From JANQIV01 sp050117315 (GTDB lineage Bacteria; Bacteroidota; Ignavibacteria; Ignavibacteriales; Melioribacteraceae), in assembly GCA_050117315.1 (NCBI GenBank), contig JASFMY010000014.1, positions 1-64,000 on the forward strand: a stretch of DNA of 64,000 nt, given 5' to 3'. The position numbers and the translations under genes are program-made. The notes below the pieces were generated by a model. The model had not been told where the DNA came from, did not search any database, and saw nothing but the letters and a program-made list of their open reading frames with translations. The first letter of the stretch is position 1; each line of letters begins with the position of its first letter. Of the stretch, positions 26,203 through 34,536 are shown piece by piece.

Positions 26203-28398
26203 TTATAATAAACTAAATGCGACAGTAGCACCCGACATTACGATCGCTACCATGCTCATTAATTTTATTAAAATGTTAAGACTCGGACCCGATGTATCTT
26301 TGAAGGGATCGCCGACAGTATCGCCAATTACAGTGGCTTTGTGAACATCTGAACCTTTGCCGCCAAGGTGACCTTCTTCAACGTATTTTTTAGCATTATC
26401 CCAAGCGCCGCCTGAATTAGCCATAAAAATTGCAAGAACAAATCCTGCTCCCAAACCGCCTACCAATAAGCCCATAACTCCAGGAACACCGAAAATAATT
26501 CCAACAATTATAGGAACGATGATAGCCAGTAAGGAAGGCAGTACCATTTCAACCTGTGCGCCTTGAGTCGAAATTGCAACACAGTTTGCATAATCAGGTT
26601 CTGCTTTGCCTTCAAGTATTCCTTTAATTTCTCTGAACTGTCTTCTAACTTCTTCAACCATTTTAGCCGCAGCTCGGCCTACTGCCTGCATTGTTAAGCC
26701 GCAAAACATAAATGCCATCATCGAGCCGATGAATATCCCGATTAAAACTTTCGGATTCATCAAATTCACATTATAATAATTCATAAAATCATTTAGGGTA
26801 GCTTCGGAAGTATTAATGACAATATTTTCTCCAATCTTCATTACTTCCTGACCGATTCTTAACATACCTATTTTTAGTTCTTCAATATAAGAGGCTAATA
26901 AAGCCAACGCTGTTAATGCTGCAGAACCAATAGCAAAACCTTTCCCTGTTGCTGCAGTAGTATTGCCCAATGCATCCAATGCATCTGTACGGTTTCTAAC
27001 TTCAGGGTCCAAACCGCTCATTTCAGCGTTACCGCCTGCGTTATCTGCAATAGGACCGTAGGCATCGGTAGCCAAAGTTATGCCTAATGTTGAAAGCATA
27101 CCTACAGCGGCAATACCTATTCCGTAAAGTCCCATGCCGATATTGGCAAAATCAAACCCAGACGCAAATAAATATGCAAATGCTATACCCACAACAACAG
27201 CTACAACAGGAATCGCAGTTGATAACATTCCTACTCCAAGTCCTGCAATGATAACAGTTGCCGGGCCTGTTTTACCGTTCTCTGCAATACTTTGTGTTGG
27301 TTTGTAAGAATGAGAAGTATAATATTCCGTAGCTTTTCCTATAACAATACCAGTAATCAATCCGACAACGATTGCACCCCATATTCCCCAATAATTTGTT
27401 AAGTCCAATAAATAAACAACACCTAGTGAACAAACAACAATTAGCACTGAACTTATATTTACTCCTCTAGACAATGAGTTTAATAAATCTTTTTGAGTTG
27501 CACCTTCTTTGGTCTTAACTAAATAGATTCCTATAATTGATAGAACAATTCCTACAGCAGCTACAAGCATAGGAGCAATAACGGCTTTAAATTGCATAAC
27601 TCCTGCATTCATAAATGCAGAGGCTCCAAGCGCTGCAGTTGCCAAAATTGAGCCTGCATAAGATTCGTATAAGTCGGCACCCATTCCTGCAACATCACCA
27701 ACGTTATCACCAACGTTATCTGCTATTGTAGCCGGGTTGCGGGGATCATCTTCCGGAATTCCGGCTTCTACTTTACCTACCAGATCAGCGCCAACATCTG
27801 CAGCTTTTGTAAAAATACCACCCCCAACTCTTGCGAATAATGCTTGAGCTGAAGCCCCCATTCCAAACGTTAACATTGTTGTCGTAATTATCATTAAGTT
27901 GTGACCATCGGTTAACGAAGCAGGATAAAATTCATTCAGGATCAAAAACCATAATGAAATATCCAGCAAAGCTAAACCTACAACTACTAACCCCATAACC
28001 GCACCGCTTCTAAAAGCAACCTGAAGTCCGCTGTTGAGGGATTTTCTTGCTGCATTAGCTGTACGGGCAGAAGCATAAGTAGCCGTTTTCATGCCAAAGA
28101 ATCCGGCTAAACCTGAAAAGAATCCGCCGGTTAGAAAAGCAAATGGTACCCATGGATTTTGAACGTTTAATCCATAAGCCATAATTGAAAAGATGATAGT
28201 CATTACCACAAAAAATATTCCGACGACTTTGTATTGCTGTTTGAGATAAGCCATTGCGCCTTCTCTAACATGAGCAGCAATTTTAACCATTACGTCCGTG
28301 CCCTCACTTTCCTTCATAAGAGATTTAAAAAATACGAAAGCAAAGGCTAATGCAAGTATTGATGCGATAGGGACTATCCAGAATAGATCGTTTAACAT
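26203..28398 (-). CDS. hppA: Membrane-bound ion-pumping pyrophosphatase
   Basis: A 731-residue protein with about 16 helices. It hydrolyses pyrophosphate and pumps H+ or Na+ across the inner membrane. Substrate-binding signatures are DVGADLVGKVEAGIPEDDPRNPATIADNVGDNVGD in segments, including the DVGADLVGK motif and three NVGDNVGD-like Asp clusters, and the late GDTVGDPFKDTSGP. The stretch GNTTAATGKGFAIGSAAL carries Ala rather than Lys at the potassium switch, which places it in the K+-dependent clade. Whether it moves Na+ or H+ is not decided here. GGAGAGG precedes the ATG. Confidence 0.95.
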   Translation of the reverse strand: MLNDLFWIVPIASILALAFAFVFFKSLMKESEGTDVMVKIAAHVREGAMAYLKQQYKVVGIFFVVMTIIFSIMAYGLNVQNPWVPFAFLTGGFFSGLAGFFGMKTATYASARTANAARKSLNSGLQVAFRSGAVMGLVVVGLALLDISLWFLILNEFYPASLTDGHNLMIITTTMLTFGMGASAQALFARVGGGIFTKAADVGADLVGKVEAGIPEDDPRNPATIADNVGDNVGDVAGMGADLYESYAGSILATAALGASAFMNAGVMQFKAVIAPMLVAAVGIVLSIIGIYLVKTKEGATQKDLLNSLSRGVNISSVLIVVCSLGVVYLLDLTNYWGIWGAIVVGLITGIVIGKATEYYTSHSYKPTQSIAENGKTGPATVIIAGLGVGMLSTAIPVVAVVVGIAFAYLFASGFDFANIGMGLYGIGIAAVGMLSTLGITLATDAYGPIADNAGGNAEMSGLDPEVRNRTDALDALGNTTAATGKGFAIGSAALTALALLASYIEELKIGMLRIGQEVMKIGENIVINTSEATLNDFMNYYNVNLMNPKVLIGIFIGSMMAFMFCGLTMQAVGRAAAKMVEEVRRQFREIKGILEGKAEPDYANCVAISTQGAQVEMVLPSLLAIIVPIIVGIIFGVPGVMGLLVGGLGAGFVLAIFMANSGGAWDNAKKYVEEGHLGGKGSDVHKATVIGDTVGDPFKDTSGPSLNILIKLMSMVAIVMSGATVAFSLL

Positions 28399-28727
28399 TA
28401 GAACCTCTCCGTTTATTTTATATTATATATGATAATAGATAACCTTGTTGAAGCAAAGTATATTTTTAGGGTTGTTGTTTAATTGCCGATGAGAAAATTT
28501 TTATTTTTTTAAATCAATGTCCGCTTATCTAAAGCTTAACACGAAAAACATTTATGATTAGAAAAAGAATTTCTTTTTAAATTCTCAGAATATCAAACGA
28601 CAATTTCTCAATCAAATACTATTTATACTTTACTTAATCCAGTATTTATTCTAAAATGTGAACCTTAAAAATTATTTGCAAAACTCAGCATGAAGATATT
28701 TGTAAAGATAACATAAATTTAGATCAA
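28399..28727. other. 329-base gap between hppA and the acyl-CoA ligase
   Basis: I see no gene here. It must carry the hppA promoter, and the stretch TATATAATATAAAATAA just before the hppA ribosome site is a candidate -10 region. A weak AT-only hairpin (AAAAAG-AATTT-CTTTTT near 28563) could end the ligase transcript. No tRNA-like fold was recognised. Confidence 0.4.
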
Positions 28728-30551
28728 TTACGAGCCCAAAGATTGATACATGTCTTCAATTAAGTCTTTGTATCGTTCTTCTATTACTTTTCTCTTTACG
28801 CTTAATTTAGGTGTTAGTTCCCCGTCCTCAATTGTAAAAGGTTTATCCAGCAGAGTAAATTTACGGACTCTTTCAAATGCGGAAAGATTCCTTTGAATAT
28901 TAGCAAATTCTTTGTCCAGCAACTCGTTTATCTGCTTCATTTTCACCAAGTTTTTTTCATCTTCATATTGAATTCTGTTTGCATCAGCGTATTCCTTTAG
29001 TGCTTCAAAATCGGGTACAATAAGAGCTGTTATAAACATTCTTTTATCACCAATTAAAACAAACTGTTCAATGTATCTGTTTGTTAGAAACATATTTTCG
29101 ATGGGCTGCGGGGCTACATATTTGCCGCCTGAAGTTTTGAAAAGATGCTTTTTGCGATCGGTAATAATCAAAAATCCCTCTGCATCAAAAACACCAATAT
29201 CGCCTGTGTGCAACCAGCCGTCTACCAGTACTGCTTCTGTTTCTCTTTTATTATTATGATATCCCTGCATAATTCCTGGACCGCAAGCTAATATTTCTCC
29301 ATCCTTTGCAATTTTCACTTCAACACCGGGAAGCACTTTACCCACGGTTCCGAATTTATAATCATTGGGTCTGTTAACTGCAATAATCGGCGATGATTCC
29401 GTCAACCCGTAACCTTCAATAACTAATATACCTGTTGCTTCAAAAAATACGGCTAATTCCCTTGCAAGTGCTGCCCCGCCGGAAATAAAAAATCTAAGCT
29501 TACCGCCGGTTCTTGCTCTTATTTTACCGAGTACCAATTTATCGGCCAATTTCTGCTTTGCAGTTAATCCTATCGGGATATAGGTCCCGGATTTTTTTGC
29601 AAGCTGGTATTTTTTTCCTACTTCAACCGCCCAGCCAAATAACTTTTGTTTTGCAGGAGACTGGATTTCTATATTTTTGATAATTTTATTATACATTCTT
29701 TCAAACAATCTCGGAACGGCTGTCATAATTGTGGGTTTAATTTCAACAAGGTTAAAAGCTACTTTTTCAATACTTTCCGCATAAGCAATGGTTGCACCGC
29801 TTGCCATTGCCGCATAATAACCGGACATTCTTTCATAAATATGGCATGTTGGAAGAAAGCTCAAAAATGTGTCCTTGTCAGAGATATCAAAAGCTTTATG
29901 TGCTCCTTTTACATTAGATAAAATATTGTCATGCGTTAACATTACACCCTTGGGTTCGCCCGTAGTACCGGAAGTATAAATTATGGTACAAATGTCGTCT
30001 TTCTTATTCAGCTTTATGTTCTCTTCCAAATAGTTTGGATGCGATTCGCCAAATGTTTTCCCTTTTTCAATTACTTGCGACATAGTTAAAACACCGGGAT
30101 TATCGTTTTCTTCAATATTATTCATAACGATAATATGTTTAAGCAGTTTACAGTTGCTCCAGACTTTTAATACTTTGTTCATCTGGAACTTGTTGGATAC
30201 AACTATTGCAGTTGCTCCAGAGTTATTCATAATAAATTCTATAGTATCGGCAGTTAAAATTGGATAAAGTGGAACATCTACTGCACCAAGGCTGAGTACG
30301 GCATAATCTGTATATACCCACTCAGGACGGTTTTCCGAAATAAGGGCAACTTTAGCACCTCTTTTAATACCTATACTTGCTAATCCCAACGCAAAATATT
30401 TTGTCTTGTCTCTAAATTCATTGTAACTAATATCGCAGTATTTACCGTCAATCTTTTGTTTAAATACCGGTTTTTCATTCTTTCTCTTATAAGAAGTCGT
30501 TAGGAATTCATAAACCTCAGGTATAGTTTGAAAATCATAAAGTATTGACAT
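28728..30551 (-). CDS. Long-chain fatty acid-CoA ligase (AMP-forming)
   Basis: A 607-residue ANL-family adenylating enzyme that activates long-chain fatty acids to acyl-CoA. The P-loop is IIYTSGTTGEPKGVMLTH near residue 190, followed by the core YGLTESSP and DGWLHTGDIG. The C-terminal hinge ITDRKKHLFKTSGGKYVAP carries the linker seen in FadD15/Faa1-type enzymes, which lack the fatty acid tunnel lid of short-chain enzymes. Cytosolic or membrane-associated. AGGAG lies six bases before the ATG. It stands alone between hppA and a transposase graveyard. Confidence 0.9.
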   Translation of the reverse strand: MSILYDFQTIPEVYEFLTTSYKRKNEKPVFKQKIDGKYCDISYNEFRDKTKYFALGLASIGIKRGAKVALISENRPEWVYTDYAVLSLGAVDVPLYPILTADTIEFIMNNSGATAIVVSNKFQMNKVLKVWSNCKLLKHIIVMNNIEENDNPGVLTMSQVIEKGKTFGESHPNYLEENIKLNKKDDICTIIYTSGTTGEPKGVMLTHDNILSNVKGAHKAFDISDKDTFLSFLPTCHIYERMSGYYAAMASGATIAYAESIEKVAFNLVEIKPTIMTAVPRLFERMYNKIIKNIEIQSPAKQKLFGWAVEVGKKYQLAKKSGTYIPIGLTAKQKLADKLVLGKIRARTGGKLRFFISGGAALARELAVFFEATGILVIEGYGLTESSPIIAVNRPNDYKFGTVGKVLPGVEVKIAKDGEILACGPGIMQGYHNNKRETEAVLVDGWLHTGDIGVFDAEGFLIITDRKKHLFKTSGGKYVAPQPIENMFLTNRYIEQFVLIGDKRMFITALIVPDFEALKEYADANRIQYEDEKNLVKMKQINELLDKEFANIQRNLSAFERVRKFTLLDKPFTIEDGELTPKLSVKRKVIEERYKDLIEDMYQSLGS

Positions 30552-30737
30552 GGGAAACTCCTATTATAAGAATAAATTAAATTAAGAGAGACATTAAAAA
30601 AATGCAATATCATATTAAGAAATTGTTAATATACGTTTGCATGACAAAAATGTAACCGAAGGGAATTAAAAACCATACGTTGCCTCATAATTTATGAAAC
30701 CCGGATATATACACGACCCGAAATGAATTTTGGGGAA

Positions 30738-30895
30738 TTAGTAGGAAACTAAAAGATGTAGTTTGTTTCCGATAAAACGTTCTGCCACAGGCATGGCTTT
30801 GCCATAATTGCTTTTTCATATTCTCTGCATTTTCAAAAAATCCCAACACAGCATCTCTAAAATCCTTAAATCTTTCATAATATCTATATGTTTAT
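30738..30895 (-). pseudogene. IS630-type transposase C-terminal relic, copy 1
   Basis: The last codons here read ERFIGNKLHLLVSY then stop, matching the EKFIGTQLHLLKPA end of the neighbouring copy. Bases 30818-30890 match 30973-31055 at roughly 95% by eye (the AENAENM region). A short insertion breaks the frame between the two. Nothing of the N-terminal or catalytic parts remains. No intact terminal repeats were seen. Confidence 0.6.
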
Positions 30896-30922
30896 ACTTG
30901 TTGCAAATTGGTTTTAGGGAAA

Positions 30923-31230
30923 TTAAGCAGGCTTCAAAAGATGAAGTTGAGTCCCAATAAATTTTTCTAATTCATCTTTCATATTCTCTGCATTTTCAAA
31001 AAATCCTAATACAGCATCTCTAAAATCCTTAAATCTTTCATAATACCTATTGTTTATCACTTTTTTACGCATCAGTTTCCATAACCTTTCAATGAGATTT
31101 AGATTTGGTGAATAGGGCGGCAAAAATATAAATTCTATCCTTGAGTTTATTAAATATTCTTTTATTGCTTTAAACAGTACTACACAATTTTTATTGCGGT
31201 TCTGGTATATGACAAGCTTAAGCTCACAAC
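30923..31230 (-). pseudogene. IS630-family transposase C-terminal relic, copy 2
   Basis: The open part encodes LPPYSPNLNLIERLWKLMRK, the DDE_3 signature that contains the last catalytic Glu of IS630/Tc1-type transposases, and continues to a normal C-terminus ending HLLKPA. The frame can be followed upstream to about 31230 (FKAIKEYLINSRIEFIF), but the D-D part and N-terminal helix-turn-helix are absent. It is a truncated, non-functional fragment lying head-to-tail with copy 1. Confidence 0.75.
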
Positions 31231-31578
31231 AATGGCAGAGTTAGCATAAATAAAAGGGGTTGATTTCTACTAATAAAAAATGAATTGCAATAAAATTTCC
31301 TAAAATTTAAATTGATATATAATTTCAAATGAGGTTAAATACCGGTTATAGAAATTGTAAAGAAATATAATGCTTCCCAAAGTCTATTTGCCTGCTTTTA
31401 CACTAGAGTTTGAGGATAACCCAAATGATGAACATAGACCCTGTAAGAATAGCTTCTATTCGGTATTGTCTCGTCGGTACCATTTTGTGATATGGTCGCT
31501 TTATCAGGTAAGGAAAACATTGTTAGCAATATAAAATGTAGGTAATCAAATTTACATCAAATAAATATGGAGCCGGAA

Positions 31579-32406
31579 ATGTTACTTACAAGAATTTTTA
31601 CTTTAGTAATCATACTCGTGTATAATTTAGTTTATTCCCAGCAATTTTTTAATAACCCTGAAAGTGCCGCTTTTCATTCGGAGTCAAGTAGTTATTTCGT
31701 ATCGAATTTTTCAGGTGGCAATATTATTGAGATCGATTCATCGGGAATGAAATCTATATTTAAAGAGGGAATATCAAAACCGTGTGGGATGGTTATTTGT
31801 GACAGCATATTATACGTCGTGGAAAATCCTAAAAAGGTTAGTGGATTTAAGATCGATAGTGGAGCACCCGTCCTAGAAATCCAAATAAATGAGGCTTTGT
31901 TTCTAAATGATATAACATTCGATGATAGCGGGTCTTTATATGTTACTGATAGCGGCTTAAAGGCAGTATATCAAATTGATAGGGTAAATAAAACATATCA
32001 ATTGCTGGTAGAAACATTGATGGATTCCCCTAATGGTATTATTTATGATAAATTTAATAACAGGTTGTTAGTGTGTTATTTCAGGGAAGAATCAAGAATT
32101 GATGAGATCAATATAAAAGAATCAACGATAAAGCCGTTAATAACTCCTCCATATGATAATCTTGATGGAATAACATTAGATGAATTAGGAAATTGTTATA
32201 TATCATCATTTGGGCCGGGGAGTTTTAATGTTGGTTTTAAAAATCAAGGGACAATTATTAAATATGATAACTCATTCAAAGAAGAGCCTTTGGCAATACT
32301 AACCGATCTTTATGGCCCTGCAGATATTTATTATAACAATGGAAAAAAGGAACTGGTAATACCATTTTTTTTAGAAAATAGAATACAGTTCATTGATATT
32401 GAATAA
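31579..32406 (+). CDS. Secreted SMP-30/NHL-like beta-propeller protein
   Basis: About 275 residues and the only sizeable gene on the plus strand. A signal peptide is clear (TRIFTLVIILVYNLVYSQ). The mature part has repeated beta-propeller blades: NDITFDDSGSLYVTDSG, PNGIIYDKFNNRLLVCYF and DGITLDELGNCYISSFGPG, as in SMP-30/gluconolactonase and NHL-type proteins. The catalytic metal residues of SMP-30 enzymes cannot be confirmed, so the function is unknown. GGAG six bases before the ATG at 31579 makes it a better start than the ATG at 31567. It lies between transposase relics, so it was probably acquired. Confidence 0.7.
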   Translation: MLLTRIFTLVIILVYNLVYSQQFFNNPESAAFHSESSSYFVSNFSGGNIIEIDSSGMKSIFKEGISKPCGMVICDSILYVVENPKKVSGFKIDSGAPVLEIQINEALFLNDITFDDSGSLYVTDSGLKAVYQIDRVNKTYQLLVETLMDSPNGIIYDKFNNRLLVCYFREESRIDEINIKESTIKPLITPPYDNLDGITLDELGNCYISSFGPGSFNVGFKNQGTIIKYDNSFKEEPLAILTDLYGPADIYYNNGKKELVIPFFLENRIQFIDIE

Positions 32407-32604
32407 TATACTACTGTGCAGCAAATCAACCGGTGTGATTTTTATAAGCGCGTTCGGGATATAGTATTTATCATAAAGTTAACACTACTTTTTTTAAAAT
32501 TTATTTCATTGGAATTGTTGAGTTGCCGATAATCGTTTATATAACATCTTTTATCCCCCGGAAACGGACAAATCCAGAGTGGGGAATCCGACATTATGTT
32601 GTGA

Positions 32605-32663
32605 TCAGTTATTCTTAGTGGATTGGATACGCCGGTTTTTTGTTCAGTTAATCGCAGTGGATT
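32605..32663. repeat. Two direct repeats like an IS21-type end
   Basis: TCAGTTATTCTTAGTGGATT (32605-32624) recurs as TCAGTTAATCGCAGTGGATT (32644-32663), 17 of 20 bases identical with a 39-base period. Multiple spaced copies of a roughly 20-base motif beginning TCAGTT are seen at ends of some IS21-family elements. No istA or istB gene is present, so this could only be a relic. The rest of 32407-32782 shows no gene. Confidence 0.3.
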
Positions 32664-32782
32664 TTAAGCAGAAAATGGGAACCATTGCTCCAGCCATTCG
32701 CTATGTTTGTTTACCGGCAACATTGTTGAGCTGCTAAATTATCATAAGCTTACTATATCTCATAAATTAGGGGAGCTCTAAT

Positions 32783-32959
32783 ATGAAAAACTTTATTACT
32801 GTTTTAGTATTGCTTTTTATTTACAGCCAGACTTTTTTTTGTCAAACTTCCAACTTATCTGCTAACTCTTATAATTTCGAAACCAAGCTTGAGTCAAATG
32901 CCGCAAGTATAGAGGTCGCAACTCTCTGTCACATTCACAGCGATTCAGGGAGAAAATAA
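32783..32959 (+). CDS. Small secreted peptide or N-terminal relic of an exported protein
   Basis: A 58-residue frame begins with ATG preceded by GGGGAG at seven bases. The first 22 residues form a good signal peptide (FITVLVLLFIYSQTFFC, then QTS). The short mature part (about 36 residues) matches nothing I recognise. Given the decayed surroundings it may be the surviving front of a larger exported protein. The ribosome site and signal peptide argue that it was once translated. An imperfect hairpin follows at about 32963-33015. Confidence 0.4.
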   Translation: MKNFITVLVLLFIYSQTFFCQTSNLSANSYNFETKLESNAASIEVATLCHIHSDSGRK

Positions 32960-33139
32960 AAAATTGAGATGAGGGAGAAAAAAATACGTTAAGATATAGT
33001 TTCTCCCCCCTCAATCAAACAAGTTCAAGTTTAATTTTTGTCATTCCCTATTATGTTTTCATTTTTTCTTTATACCTCTAATGATTTTCAATTTCGGGGT
33101 TAGTCCCTTTTTGATTTATCTGATAATACTATCTTCTCA

Positions 33140-33778
33140 TTATTCTAATCTAATCTGGATTCTACTACTGATTAGACCGGCAATAAAATCTGCATCAATT
33201 TCACCGTAATGCAAATAGGCTTTCAACTGTTTCGAAATATGTTTAATTGTAAGTTTATACTTATTGAGTTTCTTTCCAAATATCAATAATTGATTTATTA
33301 TACTGGCTATTTATAAAGACTGGTAATAGTTCTTAGCTGCTGTTAAACTTACTTCCGAGTATTCGTGCCCAAGCTCATAGCTCCCATTCTTTTGTTCATT
33401 AAATCCCTCATTCTCTATTAGGTTTTCTATCATGCCATTCTTAAAGTTTTTCCAATTCTTCCCCGGCGATATTACTCGGAATAAATCATCTACCGTATCC
33501 ATGTGCGGCAATTTCATCCCCAATATTTCATGTTTTCTTACAAATTCATCGTTCTCTCTATCGTTGTTTAATGTGTTGCGTGAGCCTTCCTTAAATAGGA
33601 AGATACTTATTGCTCCCATAATTATCTCCGATATTTCATAATGCGAGCGTTTCCTAATATCATCTATTTTAGATAGCCCCTTCTTGAACGCAGGGAAAAA
33701 ATGTTTTATTATTTTAGGTATCTGATGAACTATTTCTGCTATAGCTTTTTTGAACTTTCTTGTTTTTTGTCTATTCAT
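33140..33778 (-). pseudogene. DDE transposase with the central catalytic region deleted
   Basis: An open frame at 33311-33778 (155 residues) encodes a transposase N-terminus: HFFPAFKKGLSKIDDIRKRS, EIIMGAISIFLFKEGSRN and KLPHMDTVDDLFRVI. Its last ~30 residues drift away and stop. Just downstream, 33140-33300 encodes in another frame a typical C-terminus of such proteins (KLTIKHISKQLKAY, YGEIDADFIAGLI) ending in a stop. The two ends are thus joined by an internal deletion removing the DDE core. The exact IS family is uncertain (IS4/ISNCY-like). No function is expected. Confidence 0.65.
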
Positions 33779-34434
33779 CTTGTAAGGAAATAGAGTCCGG
33801 CATCTACCTCCTTATATTTTTTTTGACAAAACTAATATAAATCTCTATTTCCTTTTTTCCCCTTTCTTAATATATCCCGAAAAATATTTTTATTTATTCC
33901 TCTAAGTCATTGTCTTTTTGTTTTTATTTTTCGATCTGAATTGCTGGGATCGAAGTATCGAAATACTGACACCATCGAAAGCATATCATCTCAAAGGAGA
34001 GTTAAAACGGATATAGAATAAAACTATAAGAATGACTAATATTTATTTAACAAAATACCCAATAAATCTGTCAACCTTTTTCAGGACGCTTCAAATACAT
34101 AAAAAGATACGGACGTTTATCGAATGATGTCTATGAAATTTCTTTATCCTTCATAATTGAAAGGGCTATTTTCTATTTGGACGATGTATCCAATTGCAAG
34201 GTATGTAATGGCCCCCCAAAGAGCTAACCCCGCTTTTGATATTTTATCAAGTAAGTTTTATACTAAGAACAGAAGGAGGTACGGGTTAAAAATTTTTCCA
34301 TAAAAGTAAACAGCCAAGAACAGAATCTTGGCTTAATACCGACCGGGGACACCCCAATCCAGATTAAATTTTCAGTAAAAAAAATATATATACTTACATG
34401 TCAAGTTCTATGTTACAACACAAGATTTATGAAA
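33779..34434. other. Gene-poor stretch between transposase relic and guaA
   Basis: Upstream sequence of the transposase relic occupies the first ~100 bases. No intact gene follows. A perfect 8-bp hairpin AGCCAAGA/TCTTGGCT is at 34312-34333 without a T-run. A short minus-strand frame with a membrane-helix signature is listed separately. No integrase or recombinase gene was recognised. Confidence 0.4.
34144..34257 (-). pseudogene. Possible relic of a membrane protein C-terminus
   Basis: A 36-codon open stretch on the minus strand reads ISKAGLALWGAITYLAIGYI followed by a charged tail and stop. The middle is a plausible transmembrane helix. There is no start codon, and a stop precedes it. It may be the tail of a lost gene in the decayed island; chance cannot be excluded. 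Confidence 0.25.
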
Positions 34435-34485
34435 TCATTCCCACTCAATTGTAGAAGGCGGTTTTCCTCCTACGTTCTTCGAACC
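34435..34485 (-). pseudogene. Second copy of the guaA 3' end (candidate att half-site)
   Basis: The minus strand encodes NVGGKPPSTIEWE then TGA, which matches the GuaA C-terminus DVSSKPPSTIEWE found 102 bases away. The last nine residues are identical, yet the underlying codons differ at six third positions plus the stop codon. So this is not a recent duplication but a diverged, once-selected guaA end. Duplicated guaA 3' ends are known at sites where genomic islands integrate into guaA. The frame is closed just upstream. Confidence 0.6.
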
Positions 34486-34536
34486 TCGGAGGATAATTTA
34501 ATTTCACTTCTTATATTTTACCTTACTACTTTGCAA

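Noticed and set aside
31370..31534. 54-codon plus-strand frame starting MLPKVYLPAF
   Set aside because: No ribosome site, no recognisable family, and it lies in a decayed region; not enough to call a gene.
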